Origin: Brevundimonas sp. MF30-B
GTDB taxonomy: Bacteria; Pseudomonadota; Alphaproteobacteria; Caulobacterales; Caulobacteraceae
NCBI RefSeq assembly: GCF_004683885.1
Contig: NZ_CP038440.1
Location: 592,001 to 656,000, forward strand
Reading direction: 5' to 3'
Length of the DNA stretch: 64,000 nucleotides
A program made the translations under genes and the position numbers. Below are positions 33,824 through 42,538 of the stretch, piece after piece (positions within the stretch are counted from its first letter, which is position 1; the number at the start of each line of letters is the position of its first letter). The notes under the pieces were generated by a model. That model worked only from the letters and a program-made list of their open reading frames with translations, was not told where the DNA came from and did no database searches.

Positions 33824-35035
33824 CTAGCCGCGCGCGTCCAGCCACGCCAGCACGCCCTCTGCGGCCACAACGCCCGAGGCGAAGCTGGCTTGGAGCAGGT
33901 AGCCGCCGGTCGGAGCCTCCCAGTCCAGCATTTCACCGGCGACGAAGACGCCGGGGCGCGCGGTAAGCATCAGCCGTGCATCCGCCTGATCCAGCCGCAC
34001 GCCGCCGGCCGAAGAGATGGCTCGCTCCAGCCCTTGAACGCCGGTCACCGTCAGGGGCAGGGCCTTGAGGCGCGCCGCCAGGGCTTCGGGCTCGGCCGGG
34101 ATGTCGCCGGCTTCGCGCAGCAGGGCGACGGCGACGGGCGCCAGGCCCAGCGCCTTGCGCAGCCAGTTCGACAGGCTGTCCCTGCCGCGCGGGCGTGACA
34201 GGCGGCGAGCTAGGTCCTGCACAGAGGCGTCGGGCCTCAGGTCCAGTCTCACAGCGGCATGACCGTGTCCCTCGACCGCTTCGCGGATGGACGCGAACAG
34301 GGCGTAGACGGCCCCGCCCTCCAGCCCATAGGCCGAGATCAGGGCCTCGCCGCGGACCCGATTTTCGCCAAGCGACAGGGCGATCCCCTTCAACGGCGTT
34401 CCCGCGAAGCGCTCGATCAACGGCGCGGACCAGGCGATGTCGACGCCGGCGTTGGCGGGGCGGAAAGGCGCGACGGCGACGCCTTCGGCCTGCAGCAGGT
34501 TCATCCAACCGCCGTCGGAGCCCAGGCGCGGCCAGCTGGCGCCGCCGAGCGCCAACACGACGGCCGAGGCCGGTTCGAACCGCTCGCCGTCCGGCGTGTC
34601 GAAGGCCAGAGCCTCGTCGCGCCAGCCGGTCCAGCGCGAGCGGGTGCGGACCTCGACGCCCAGCCCATTCAGCCGGGCCAGCCAGGCGCGCAGAAGCGGC
34701 GAGGCTTTGAGCGCCTTGGGAAACACCCTGCCGGAGCTGCCTACGAAGGTTTGCTGGCCCAGCCCTTCGGCCCAGGCGATCAGGTCGGCAGGCGTGAAGC
34801 GGTCCAGCCAGGGCGTCACGCTCCCTTCGGCCTCGGCGTATCGGCCCTGTAACTGATCCAGCGGCTCGGCGTGGGTGAGGTTCAGCCCGCCGCGGCCGGC
34901 CATCAGGAACTTGCGCGCCACTGACGGCATGCGCTCGTGCACGACCACGCGCCGGCCGGCCTGGGCCAGGCGCTCGGCCGCCATCAGGCCGGCCGGACCG
35001 GCGCCGATGACGTGGATGGGGGCCTTGGAGCTCAT
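33824..35035 (-). CDS. TIGR03862 family NAD(P)/FAD-dependent oxidoreductase (HI0933-like)
   Basis: A 403-residue flavoprotein. The N-terminal FAD-binding GxGxxG is HVIGAGPAGLMAAERLAQAG; the HI0933-type signature KFLMAGRGGLNLTHAEP follows at about 42-58. The C-terminal FAD-contact region is FVAGEMLDWEAPTGGYLLQ. I recognise the TIGR03862 subgroup; its substrate is unknown. It lies upstream of the esterase gene in the same direction, nine bases apart, likely one transcript. Confidence 0.9.
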   Translation of the reverse strand: MSSKAPIHVIGAGPAGLMAAERLAQAGRRVVVHERMPSVARKFLMAGRGGLNLTHAEPLDQLQGRYAEAEGSVTPWLDRFTPADLIAWAEGLGQQTFVGSSGRVFPKALKASPLLRAWLARLNGLGVEVRTRSRWTGWRDEALAFDTPDGERFEPASAVVLALGGASWPRLGSDGGWMNLLQAEGVAVAPFRPANAGVDIAWSAPLIERFAGTPLKGIALSLGENRVRGEALISAYGLEGGAVYALFASIREAVEGHGHAAVRLDLRPDASVQDLARRLSRPRGRDSLSNWLRKALGLAPVAVALLREAGDIPAEPEALAARLKALPLTVTGVQGLERAISSAGGVRLDQADARLMLTARPGVFVAGEMLDWEAPTGGYLLQASFASGVVAAEGVLAWLDARG

Positions 35036-35085
35036 CGGCTGCTTCCTGGACCGGAACGGCGTGGCGCGCCATACGCTAGCTCTTG

Positions 35086-35565
35086 ATGAGCGTAGCCTTC
35101 ACCCGCGAGGAAGACCTGGAAGCCACGGCGGCGGACCTGCCGGATCGGCCGGTGTCGACGCACGCCAATCTGGTCACGCCCGAGGGACTGGCCGCCATCG
35201 ACGCAGAGCTGGCGTCAGCCCGCGCCGCCTATGGCGCGGCCCAGGCCAACGGCTCCATCGAGGCCGACCGCACCGCCATGGCGCGGGCGACGCGGGACCT
35301 GCGCTACTGGTCGGCGCGCCGCGCCAACGCCCAGCTGGTCGAGCCGGGTGAGGCGGACGGCGCCGTGCGGTTTGGCGGCGGCTTCACCATCGAGCGCGAG
35401 GACGGCCGCACCCAGACCTGGCGCATCGTCGGCGAGGACGAGGCGGATCCGGCGAACGGCACCGTCAGCCACGTCTCGCCCCTGGCCCGCGCCGCTATGG
35501 GCCGCCGCGCCGGCGACGAGATCATCGTCGCCGGTCAGGCCTGTGAGATCGTCGCGGTTCAGTAG
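35086..35565 (+). CDS. GreA/GreB family elongation factor-like protein
   Basis: A 159-residue protein related to transcript-cleavage factors. An N-terminal helical hairpin region (LVTPEGLAAIDAELASARAA) is shorter than in true GreA, and the C-terminal FKBP-like domain (TIEREDGRTQTWRIVGEDEA, SHVSPLARAAMGRRAGDE) is canonical. Gre-like anti-backtracking or competitor roles (Rnk-like) are possible. It starts at ATG 35086 directly after an in-frame TTG. The stop region overlaps that of the convergent aminopeptidase gene by seven bases. Confidence 0.85.
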   Translation: MSVAFTREEDLEATAADLPDRPVSTHANLVTPEGLAAIDAELASARAAYGAAQANGSIEADRTAMARATRDLRYWSARRANAQLVEPGEADGAVRFGGGFTIEREDGRTQTWRIVGEDEADPANGTVSHVSPLARAAMGRRAGDEIIVAGQACEIVAVQ

Positions 35566-37193
35566 CCTCCGGCGCCGCGCTCGCGCGCGATCGGGGTCCA
35601 GTCCAGAACGAACCGCTCCAGCAGGCGCACGGCGTAGCCGTAGGAGCCGGACGGCCGCACGTCGCTGGCGCCGCCATACGCCGCCGAGGCGATGTCGAGG
35701 TGCGCCCAGGGCGTTTCCGGCCGCACAAACTCGCCGATGAACCAGGCCCCCGTGCCGGCGCCCGCGCCGCCGTCGCCGGTGTTGCGCAGGTCCGCGATCG
35801 AGGAGCTGAGATAGCGGGCGTAAGACGGATGCAGCGGCAGCCGCCACAGCGGCTCCCCGGTGGCCAGGCCGGCGCGCTGCAGCTGGTCGGCCATGGCTTC
35901 GTGGCGCGTGAACAGGCCGGCGTATTCCGAACCCAGGGCTCCGCCGACCGCACCGGTCAGGGTGGCGACATCGACGACCACCGACGGGTTGAAGGTGTTC
36001 TCGGTCCACACCAGGGCGTCGGACAGGACCATGCGGCCCTCGGCGTCGGTGGAGATGATTTCGATGGTCTTGCCGTTCATGGCGGTCACAACGTCGGCCG
36101 GGCGTGCGGCCGTGCTGCTGGGCATGTTCTCGGCCAGGGCGGCGACGGCGATGACATCGACCGGCGCGCCCGACTTGGCCAGGGCCAGGACCGTGCCGGT
36201 GACGCTGGCCGCGCCCGACATGTCCATCTTCATATTGCCCATGCCGGCGCCCGGCTTGAGCGAGATGCCGCCGGTGTCGAAGGTGATGCCCTTGCCGACC
36301 AGGGCGATCGGGCCGCCTTCGGGCGCGCCCTGACCGCGGTAACGGATGGCCATCAGGCGTGACGGCCGCGCCGATCCCTGGCCCACGCTCAACAGGGCGC
36401 CCATGCCCAGCCGCTCCATCTGCGGCACGTCCAGCACCTCGATGGTCACGCCCGGCACCCCGGCGAAGGCCTGGCGGGCGCGGTCGACGAAGCTTTCCGG
36501 ATAGACGATGTTGGCCGGTTCGTTGGAGATGTCCCGAGTCCAGGCCATGGCCTCGATCAGGGCGCGGCCGCGACGCTCGAACTGGGCGCGGGCGGCATCA
36601 GCGCCGACGACCGTCAGGACGCCCGGCGCGGCCTGCTCACGGCCCGTGGTGCGGTGCAGGTCGGACCGGTATTCGCCGAGACCGAAGCCGGTCAGGAACT
36701 CCGCGGCCTGATCCGCCGGCAGGCCGCCGGCCCAAAGGGTGGCGGGCGCGCTGTCGGTGTGCAGCATCCGGCCCGCTGCGGCGCCGGCGCCCTGAACATC
36801 GTCCATCGACGGATTGGCGCCCAGGCCGACGACCACGATCCGATCCCAGCCGCCCAGGCCGCGAAGCGCCAGCGTCTGGCGCGCGCCGTATCGGAAATTC
36901 GCCGAGGTCAAGGCGCGCTGCACCGACTGGAGCACGGCCGGGTCCATGGAGGCGGCGCGGGCCGCTAGTTCGCCCTCGGACGAAAGCGGCAGGATCAGAG
37001 TTCCCGTCTCGGCGCCCGCCTGGGCGGCGAAGGTCACGGGACGATTGACCTGGGCGGCGGCGATATGGGACTGGACGCCGGCGATCGTGGCCGACGCCTG
37101 GTTCTGACGGCGGATCTGGGCCTCGGCCGAGGTCGGGGCGAGGACGGCCAAGCCGAGGGCGACGGCGAGGGCGGAGGCGGCGACGGAACGCAT
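35559..37193 (-). CDS. M17 leucyl aminopeptidase with signal peptide
   Basis: A 544-residue member of the PepA/M17 family. Unlike cytosolic PepA it has a signal peptide (SVAASALAVALGLAVLAPTS, cleavage near AEA), so it should work in the periplasm. Metal and catalytic residues are in VGKGITFDTGGISLKPG, MKMDMSGAA and STDAEGRMVLSDAL (usually NTDAEGR). I start at ATG 37193; the long in-frame extension upstream has no homology. Together with the M13 peptidase and POT transporter it suggests peptide scavenging. Confidence 0.93.
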   Translation of the reverse strand: MRSVAASALAVALGLAVLAPTSAEAQIRRQNQASATIAGVQSHIAAAQVNRPVTFAAQAGAETGTLILPLSSEGELAARAASMDPAVLQSVQRALTSANFRYGARQTLALRGLGGWDRIVVVGLGANPSMDDVQGAGAAAGRMLHTDSAPATLWAGGLPADQAAEFLTGFGLGEYRSDLHRTTGREQAAPGVLTVVGADAARAQFERRGRALIEAMAWTRDISNEPANIVYPESFVDRARQAFAGVPGVTIEVLDVPQMERLGMGALLSVGQGSARPSRLMAIRYRGQGAPEGGPIALVGKGITFDTGGISLKPGAGMGNMKMDMSGAASVTGTVLALAKSGAPVDVIAVAALAENMPSSTAARPADVVTAMNGKTIEIISTDAEGRMVLSDALVWTENTFNPSVVVDVATLTGAVGGALGSEYAGLFTRHEAMADQLQRAGLATGEPLWRLPLHPSYARYLSSSIADLRNTGDGGAGAGTGAWFIGEFVRPETPWAHLDIASAAYGGASDVRPSGSYGYAVRLLERFVLDWTPIARERGAGGY

Positions 37194-37359
37194 GGACGTG
37201 AAACTCCCGGGGTTGTCGTTGGCCTGTTTCGGAAAAGGCGCGGCACCTTGACCGTCCCGCGCCCGCGCCGCACCCCGGAACGGCCGCGACCTTTTGTCCC
37301 GCCGACGCCCGGCCGCCTGCAACCGCATCCGACGCGCGTTTCCGGGCGTTGGCGACACC

Positions 37360-37668
37360 ATGCATCCCCGAACCCCAGATGGCCGATACTTCGTCGTTCG
37401 CGGCCGCCTGTGGCGGCGGAGCGATCCCGGCCTGTCCGAGGAGCGGCGGGGCGAACTGGTCAGCGAACTGATGGCCGCCCGTCGCGCCGTGCGCGAAGCC
37501 CACCGGTCGGGCGAGGGCCTGGCGGAGGCCCGGTCACGCGTGGACGCCGCCAAGGTCGCGCTGGGCGAACGCGGGCCGCCCTGGTGGAGCGACGGGGCGC
37601 CGGACTATAACCGTCACATGGCCCGCAACACGCCCTATGCGGACTGGTTCGGCGCGCTGGACGACTGA
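37360..37668 (+). CDS. Conserved unknown protein (102 residues)
   Basis: A 102-residue protein I have seen annotated only as hypothetical in alphaproteobacteria. It opens with a short beta-hairpin-like segment (DGRYFVVRGRLWRRSDPGLS), continues with a charged helix (RRGELVSELMAARRAVREAH) and closes with an ordered Trp/Tyr-rich tail (PPWWSDGAPDYNRHMARNTP). No catalytic motif. The start is ATG 37360. It is divergent from the aminopeptidase and convergent with the YgjP-like gene. Confidence 0.75.
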   Translation: MHPRTPDGRYFVVRGRLWRRSDPGLSEERRGELVSELMAARRAVREAHRSGEGLAEARSRVDAAKVALGERGPPWWSDGAPDYNRHMARNTPYADWFGALDD

Positions 37669-37672
37669 ACCG

Positions 37673-38398
37673 TCAGCCGACCGCGTGGAGCGCCGCTCCA
37701 TGCTCGCGCAGCCAGCGGCGGAACGGGCGGTGGTCGCCGACCAGACGATGTACGACCGCCCAATAGGCGGGGCTGTGATCGGCGTGGACCAGATGGGCCA
37801 CCTCATGGGCGGCCAGGTAGTCGATGACCGGTTCGGGCGCCATCACCACCCGCCACGAGTAGCGGATCGAACGGTTGTGCGGGCTGCAGGAGCCCCATCG
37901 CGATCGGGTGTCGACGATCGAAATCCGCACGGGGCCTCGGCCCGCCTGGCCGCCAAGGCTGGCCAAATGGTGTTCGGTGCGGGCGGTCAGGAGGTCTCGC
38001 GCCTGGCGCTTGAACAGGTTCTCGACGCGGCGGGCGAAGGCCTCGCCCTCTCCGCCGGACAGAATGACGGGCTCGCCGTCCCTTTCGACCAGCCGGGCCG
38101 CGCCGGCGCCGCCGGTCGCCTCCAGACGGATGGGGCGGCCCTTCAGGCTGACGGTCGCTCCCGGCTCCAGCGGCCGGCTTTCGGCGCGCGCCGCCAGACG
38201 CTCGGCGATCCAGGCGCCGCGTGAGCGGGCGAAGGCGACCGCCTGGGCCAGGCTGCGTTGCGAGGGGGCTACGACCACCGCCTCGCCCCGGCGCGCATCG
38301 ATGCGCACCGACAGGCGTCGCGCGCGCGGATTGACCGTGAGCAGAAGGGCCGGAACCCCGTCCTCAGGCGGCAGTCTTTGACCGTGGCTGAACCGCAC
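37673..38398 (-). CDS. YgjP/DUF45 family metallopeptidase (SprT-like)
   Basis: A 241-residue protein of the M48-like DUF45 (YgjP) family. The zinc site is HEVAH (His198, Glu199, His202) with the downstream His208 in ADHSPAYW. The preceding signature TRSRWGSCS is diagnostic. Activity and substrates are uncertain. Its start codon lies 35 bases inside the phaZ gene, so translation is probably coupled; a shorter start is possible. Confidence 0.9.
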   Translation of the reverse strand: MRFSHGQRLPPEDGVPALLLTVNPRARRLSVRIDARRGEAVVVAPSQRSLAQAVAFARSRGAWIAERLAARAESRPLEPGATVSLKGRPIRLEATGGAGAARLVERDGEPVILSGGEGEAFARRVENLFKRQARDLLTARTEHHLASLGGQAGRGPVRISIVDTRSRWGSCSPHNRSIRYSWRVVMAPEPVIDYLAAHEVAHLVHADHSPAYWAVVHRLVGDHRPFRRWLREHGAALHAVG

Positions 38399-39644
38399 TG
38401 ACGGCCTCGTTGCGGGCGATGAAGTCGCGCACTCTGGGATAGATTTCGTCTCTGAACCGACGGCCGTTGAAGACCCCGTAGTGGCCGACCTCAGGCTGGA
38501 CGTAGAGCTCGCGGCGCGTCTTGGGAATGTTGGCGCACAGGCCGTGCGCCGCCTGGGTCTGACCGACGCCGGAGATGTCGTCCTTCTCGCCTTCCACCGT
38601 CATCAGGCCGATGTCGGTGATGGCGCCCAGATCGACCGGCCGGCCGCGATGCTCCAGCAGGCCGCGCGCCAACAGGTGCTGCTGGAAGACGATGTCGATG
38701 GTCTGGAGATAGAACTCCTCGGTCAGATCCAGGACCGACAGATATTCGTCATAGAACTGTTCGTGCTTCTCAACTCCGTCGCCGTCGCCCGACACCAGGT
38801 CGTCGAAGTAGCGGCGGTGGGCGTCGATGTGCTTGTCCTCGTTCATCGACATGAAGCTGAACAGCTGGACGAAGCCCGGATAGACCCGCCGACCGAACCC
38901 GGGATAGGGCCAGGGCACGGTGTGGATCATGTTGGACTTGAACCAGGTGAAGGGCTTTTCCTCCGCCAGCTGGTTGGTCACCGTCGGCGACAGGCGCGCG
39001 TCGATCGGCGAGCCCATGAAGGTCATCGACGCCGGGCGGTTGGGGTCGTTCTCCTCGGCCATGACGGCGCAGGCGGCCAGCACCGGCGGGCCCGGCTGGC
39101 ACACGCCGACGACGTGGGCGCGCGGGCCGATCACGGCCAGCATTTCGCGCACATGGTCGATGTAGTCGTAGAAGTCGAACCGGCCCTCCAGCATCGGCAC
39201 CTGCCGCGCATTGGTCCAGTCGGTGACGTAGACGTCGTGATCCTGGATGAAGGTCTCGACCGTGCCGCGCAGCAGGGTGGCGTAGTGGCCCGACAGGGGC
39301 GCCACAACCATGACGGCCGGGGCCGCCGCCGGCTTTCCGGCCCGCTTCAGATCGCCGACGTGACGGGCGAAGCGCACCAGGCGGCACCAGGGCGAAGACC
39401 AGACGACCTGTTCGGTCGTTCGCACCGGCTTGCCGTCGATCTCGACGGTCTCCAGCCCCCAGGCCGGCTTGCCGTAGCGTCGCGTGACGCTCTCGAACAG
39501 CTCGGCCGAGGCATAGGCCGTGCGTCCGATTGCGGTGTCGGACGCGGGGTTGAAGGGCGAGGTCCAGAACTGGCGCGCCATCTGGGCGCCGATCCGGAAA
39601 GGCGTCGCCGAATGATAGGCGAGCTCGTGAAGGGCGTAGAGCAT
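38364..39644 (-). CDS. phaZ: Intracellular polyhydroxyalkanoate depolymerase
   Basis: A 426-residue PhaZ that mobilises stored PHA granules. It has the features of the intracellular, Cys-type enzyme: nucleophile Cys182 in the lipase-box-like GVCQPGPP, VVAPLSGHYATLLRGTVETF upstream, YVTDWTNAR, and the His region near QPEVGHYGVFNGRRF. No signal peptide, as expected. PHA synthase and phasin genes are not in this window. The 3' end overlaps the YgjP-like gene. Confidence 0.93.
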   Translation of the reverse strand: MLYALHELAYHSATPFRIGAQMARQFWTSPFNPASDTAIGRTAYASAELFESVTRRYGKPAWGLETVEIDGKPVRTTEQVVWSSPWCRLVRFARHVGDLKRAGKPAAAPAVMVVAPLSGHYATLLRGTVETFIQDHDVYVTDWTNARQVPMLEGRFDFYDYIDHVREMLAVIGPRAHVVGVCQPGPPVLAACAVMAEENDPNRPASMTFMGSPIDARLSPTVTNQLAEEKPFTWFKSNMIHTVPWPYPGFGRRVYPGFVQLFSFMSMNEDKHIDAHRRYFDDLVSGDGDGVEKHEQFYDEYLSVLDLTEEFYLQTIDIVFQQHLLARGLLEHRGRPVDLGAITDIGLMTVEGEKDDISGVGQTQAAHGLCANIPKTRRELYVQPEVGHYGVFNGRRFRDEIYPRVRDFIARNEAVSAVQPRSKTAA

Positions 39645-39748
39645 GAAGTCCTGTTCTTGGCCGCCGGGTTGTGCAGGGCAGCATAGAACGCGCGGCGGCG
39701 CAAAAGGATTAAAAGAGGCGGTCGCTCGCGACTTCAGCGGAGATCAGT

Positions 39749-40369
39749 TCAACCCCGCTCCATCGCCCGGCGGATCACGTCGGCCGACCGGTCAGGCCCC
39801 AGGTCGTGCGCCAGGGCCGAACGGAACTGGCCGTCGGGCCCCATGAGATAGATCGTGAGCGAGTGGTTCATGGTGTAGGCCTCGCCGTCGCCGGCCTTCT
39901 CGTAATAGGCGCGATAGGATTTGGCGGCCTGGGCCACCTGCTCGGGCGTGCCGGTCAGGCCGATGACGCCGCGCGGGAAACCGTCCGAGGACAGATAGTC
40001 GTTCAGCAGCTGCGGCGTGTCGCGTTCGGGGTCCACGCTGATGAAGACGATCTGCAGGTCGTCGGCCTGCGCGCCCAGCCGCTCCTTGGTCGCCGCCAGC
40101 GTGCCCAGGGTCGCGGGGCAATAATCGGGGCAATGGGTGAAGCCGAAGAAGACCAGGCTCCATTTGCCGTCAAGCAGGGTCTGATCGACCGTCTCGCCGT
40201 TCTGGTCGATCAATTGGAAAGGTCCTCCGACCTGCGGCTGGCCGGTCGAGGCGACTTCCATCGAGGCGGGCTTCGAACCGCCGGCAGTGACCACGATGGC
40301 GGCGATGGCGATGGCGGCGGCGAGCGCGATGCAGGCGCCGGCGAACAGCAGCACGGGACGACGGGGCAT
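39749..40369 (-). CDS. SCO1/SenC family copper chaperone
   Basis: A 206-residue membrane-anchored thioredoxin-fold protein that delivers copper to cytochrome oxidase CuA. One N-terminal helix (ALAAAIAIAAIVVTAGG) is followed by the copper motif CPDYC (Cys80, Cys84) in FTHCPDYCPATLG and the ligand His in MNHSLTIYLM. It is divergent from the regB gene, 46 bases between starts. The regB-senC-regA grouping is classical in Rhodobacter and links it to redox control of respiration. Confidence 0.92.
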   Translation of the reverse strand: MPRRPVLLFAGACIALAAAIAIAAIVVTAGGSKPASMEVASTGQPQVGGPFQLIDQNGETVDQTLLDGKWSLVFFGFTHCPDYCPATLGTLAATKERLGAQADDLQIVFISVDPERDTPQLLNDYLSSDGFPRGVIGLTGTPEQVAQAAKSYRAYYEKAGDGEAYTMNHSLTIYLMGPDGQFRSALAHDLGPDRSADVIRRAMERG

Positions 40370-40415
40370 TCAGGAACCTTTCGCGGCGAGGACGCAGCGC
40401 GTCTATAAGGCCAGG

Positions 40416-41864
40416 GTGACCCTCGCCCAAGTCCCCTCCGCGCCGCAGGGCGCCGATCCCGTCCGCCGCGGCCGCGGCCTGAGCCTGCGCACCCTGGTGC
40501 TGCTGCGCTGGCTGGCGATCGCCGGACAGTCGGCCGCCGTCCTGATCGCCTGGGGGGTGCTGGAGTTCCCCCTGCTGATCGGCCCGTGCCTGGGGGTGAT
40601 CGGCGCCAGCGTCCTGTTCAACCTGGTCGCCTCGGCGCGGTTGCAGCAGGCCGACGCCGGTCTGCCCGACGGACCGCGCACGGCCTGGCACCTGGGCTTC
40701 GACATCCTGCAGCTGGCGACCTTGCTGGCGCTGACGGGCGGGTTGGACAATCCGTTCTGCATCCTCCTGATCGCGCCGGTGACCATTGCGGCGGCGGCCT
40801 TGCCGGGGCGGCAGGCGGCGGCGCTGGGCGTGCTGGTTCTTATAGTCACGGCGGTTCTGTTCACCTGGTCGCTGGATCTGCCCTGGCGGCGCGGACAGCA
40901 TCTGGTCCTGCCCGGCCTCTATCACTTGGGCATGGGCCTGGCGCTGGTGACAGGCGTGGTCTTCACCGCCGGCTACGCCTGGCGTGTGGCCGCCGACGCC
41001 GAGAAGCTGGAGCTGGCCCTGGCCACGACCCAGGACGTGCTTCAGCGCGAGCAGAGGCTGGCGGCGCTGGGCGGGCTGGCGGCGGCGGCGGCGCACGAAC
41101 TGGGCACGCCGCTGGCCACCATCCAGATCGTGGCCAAGGAACTGCTGCGCGCCTCGCCCGCCGGCACGGGGGCGGCCGAGGACGCGGCCCTGATCCTGCA
41201 GCAGTCCGAACGCTGCCGGGAAATCCTGACCCGCCTGTCGCAGCAGCCCGAGGACGGGGACGCGCTTTACGCCGACGTTGGCCTCAAGGCGCTGCTGGAG
41301 GAGGTGGTAGAGCCGCACCGCGGGTTTGACTTGAACTTCGAGGTGATCGTGCGTACGCCCGACGGCCACGCCCATCCGCGCGTCAAGCGCCTGCCCGAGG
41401 TCATTCACGGCCTGTCGACCATTGTTGAAAACGCCGCCGATTTCGCCGCTTCGAGCGTGCGTGTTTCCGCGCTCGTGGATGCGGGATGGATCACGATCGA
41501 GGTGGTGGATGACGGTCCCGGCTTCGCTAGCGACATCCTGCCACGGCTTGGCGAGCCCTATGTGACCAGCCGGCCGCACGGCAAGGCGCGGCTGGCCCTG
41601 GCGGCGCAGCTGGCCGCCGCTGCGGCGCGCCCAGGGGGGCGCAAGGCGCTGAAGTCGATGCCGCCGGCCGAACTGGTGGCTCCGAGCCAAGGCGGCATGG
41701 GTCTGGGCTTTTTCATCGCCCGCACCCTGCTTGAACGAACCGGCGGCGAGGTCTCCGCCGGCTCTGGAGACGGGAGCGGACGCCAGAAGGGCGCCCGCGT
41801 CTCGGTGCGATGGCCTCGCCAGGCGCTCGAAGTGTCGCAGGGGGAACCGGAAAGCTTGACCTGA
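40416..41864 (+). CDS. regB: Redox sensor histidine kinase RegB/PrrB/ActS
   Basis: A 482-residue kinase starting at GTG 40416 (AAGG upstream). Six membrane helices occupy about residues 26-190; the quinone-sensing heptapeptide GGLDNPF is at 108-114. The DHp domain has His227 in AAAAAHELGTPLAT, and the redox-active Cys of RegB is conserved as Cys267 in QQSERCREIL. The ATPase domain carries VENAADFA, DDGPGF and GMGLGFFIA. It responds to oxygen/redox state and phosphorylates the RegA encoded downstream. Partners at this locus: SenC and RegA. Confidence 0.93.
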   Translation: MTLAQVPSAPQGADPVRRGRGLSLRTLVLLRWLAIAGQSAAVLIAWGVLEFPLLIGPCLGVIGASVLFNLVASARLQQADAGLPDGPRTAWHLGFDILQLATLLALTGGLDNPFCILLIAPVTIAAAALPGRQAAALGVLVLIVTAVLFTWSLDLPWRRGQHLVLPGLYHLGMGLALVTGVVFTAGYAWRVAADAEKLELALATTQDVLQREQRLAALGGLAAAAAHELGTPLATIQIVAKELLRASPAGTGAAEDAALILQQSERCREILTRLSQQPEDGDALYADVGLKALLEEVVEPHRGFDLNFEVIVRTPDGHAHPRVKRLPEVIHGLSTIVENAADFAASSVRVSALVDAGWITIEVVDDGPGFASDILPRLGEPYVTSRPHGKARLALAAQLAAAAARPGGRKALKSMPPAELVAPSQGGMGLGFFIARTLLERTGGEVSAGSGDGSGRQKGARVSVRWPRQALEVSQGEPESLT

Positions 41865-41896
41865 GCTTCACGGGCGCCGACTTGAAGGGGATGGAG

Positions 41897-42460
41897 ATGA
41901 CGACGATGTCCGAGATCGAAGATCAGATCGCCGCCTTGCCCGACCGCAGCCTGCTGCTGCTGGATGACGACCAGGCTCTGCGCACCCGCCTGGGGCGCGC
42001 CCTGGAGACGCGTGGCTTCGAGGTCACGACGGCCGAATCCGTGGCCGAGGCCAGCCAACATCTGCGGCAGGCCGCGCCCGCCTTCGCCGTGCTCGACATG
42101 CGGCTGGAGGACGGCAACGGTCTCAAGATCGTCGAGGACCTGCGCGCGCGGCGCGAGGACGCCCGGATCATCATGCTGACCGGCTACGGCGCCATCGCCA
42201 CGGCCGTGGCGGCGGTGAAGGCCGGCGCGGTCGACTATCTGCAGAAGCCCGCCGACGCCGACGACGTGGTCAAGGCCCTGCTGGCGACGGGCGAGGCCCC
42301 GGAGCCGCCGGAAAACCCCATGAGCGCCGACCGTGTGCGCTGGGAGCATATCCAGCGGGTCTATGAGCTGTGCGACCACAATGTATCCGAAACCGCGCGC
42401 CGTCTGGGCATGCATCGCCGGACGCTGCAGCGCATCCTGGCCAAGCGCGCGCCTCGATAG
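41897..42460 (+). CDS. regA: Redox response regulator RegA/PrrA/ActR
   Basis: A 187-residue regulator. The receiver domain has LLLDDDQALRTRLGRALE and phospho-acceptor Asp67 in AVLDMRLEDGNG, with Lys in LQKPADA. The C-terminus is a Fis-type helix-turn-helix (ETARRLGMHRRTLQRILAK) that is almost invariant in RegA homologues. I chose ATG 41897, where AAGGGG has good spacing; ATG 41891 and 41906 are alternatives. A hairpin repeat and a terminator follow the stop. Confidence 0.94.
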   Translation: MTTMSEIEDQIAALPDRSLLLLDDDQALRTRLGRALETRGFEVTTAESVAEASQHLRQAAPAFAVLDMRLEDGNGLKIVEDLRARREDARIIMLTGYGAIATAVAAVKAGAVDYLQKPADADDVVKALLATGEAPEPPENPMSADRVRWEHIQRVYELCDHNVSETARRLGMHRRTLQRILAKRAPR

Positions 42461-42472
42461 GCTTGCTTTTGA

Positions 42473-42511
42473 GCGCTATGCTCGCGACGCGGTCGCTCGC
42501 GGCTTGAGCGC
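42473..42511 (-). repeat. Full-length hairpin element after regA
   Basis: Minus-strand reading: GCGCT (42511-42507), CAAGCCGCGA, inner stem GCGAC/GTCGC around CGC, GAGCAT, then AGCGC (42477-42473). The inner stem equals that of the 7054 copy while the outer stem equals that of the 30030 copy, so the arms vary independently. It sits between the convergent regA and DUF1223 genes. Confidence 0.72.
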
Positions 42512-42532
42512 GATTAGCGCTCGACGTTTTTG
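42504..42532 (+). terminator. Intrinsic terminator after regA
   Basis: GAGCGC (42506-42511), loop GATTA, GCGCTC (42517-42522), then GACGTTTTT. The left arm overlaps the right end of the hairpin repeat, so the repeat and terminator share bases and could form alternative structures. Confidence 0.7.
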
Positions 42533-42538
42533 GCGGTG

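Noticed and set aside
39712-39740. Further copy of the hairpin element between phaZ and the SCO gene
   Set aside because: CGCTCGCGACTTCAGCG resembles the infC-side minimal copy, but pairing is short and the CAAG motif is altered; kept out of the feature list as too degenerate.
40170-41690. 506-codon open frame on the minus strand
   Set aside because: Antisense to regB, which has convincing kinase motifs; the predicted protein is Gln/Arg/Gly-rich and resembles no family.
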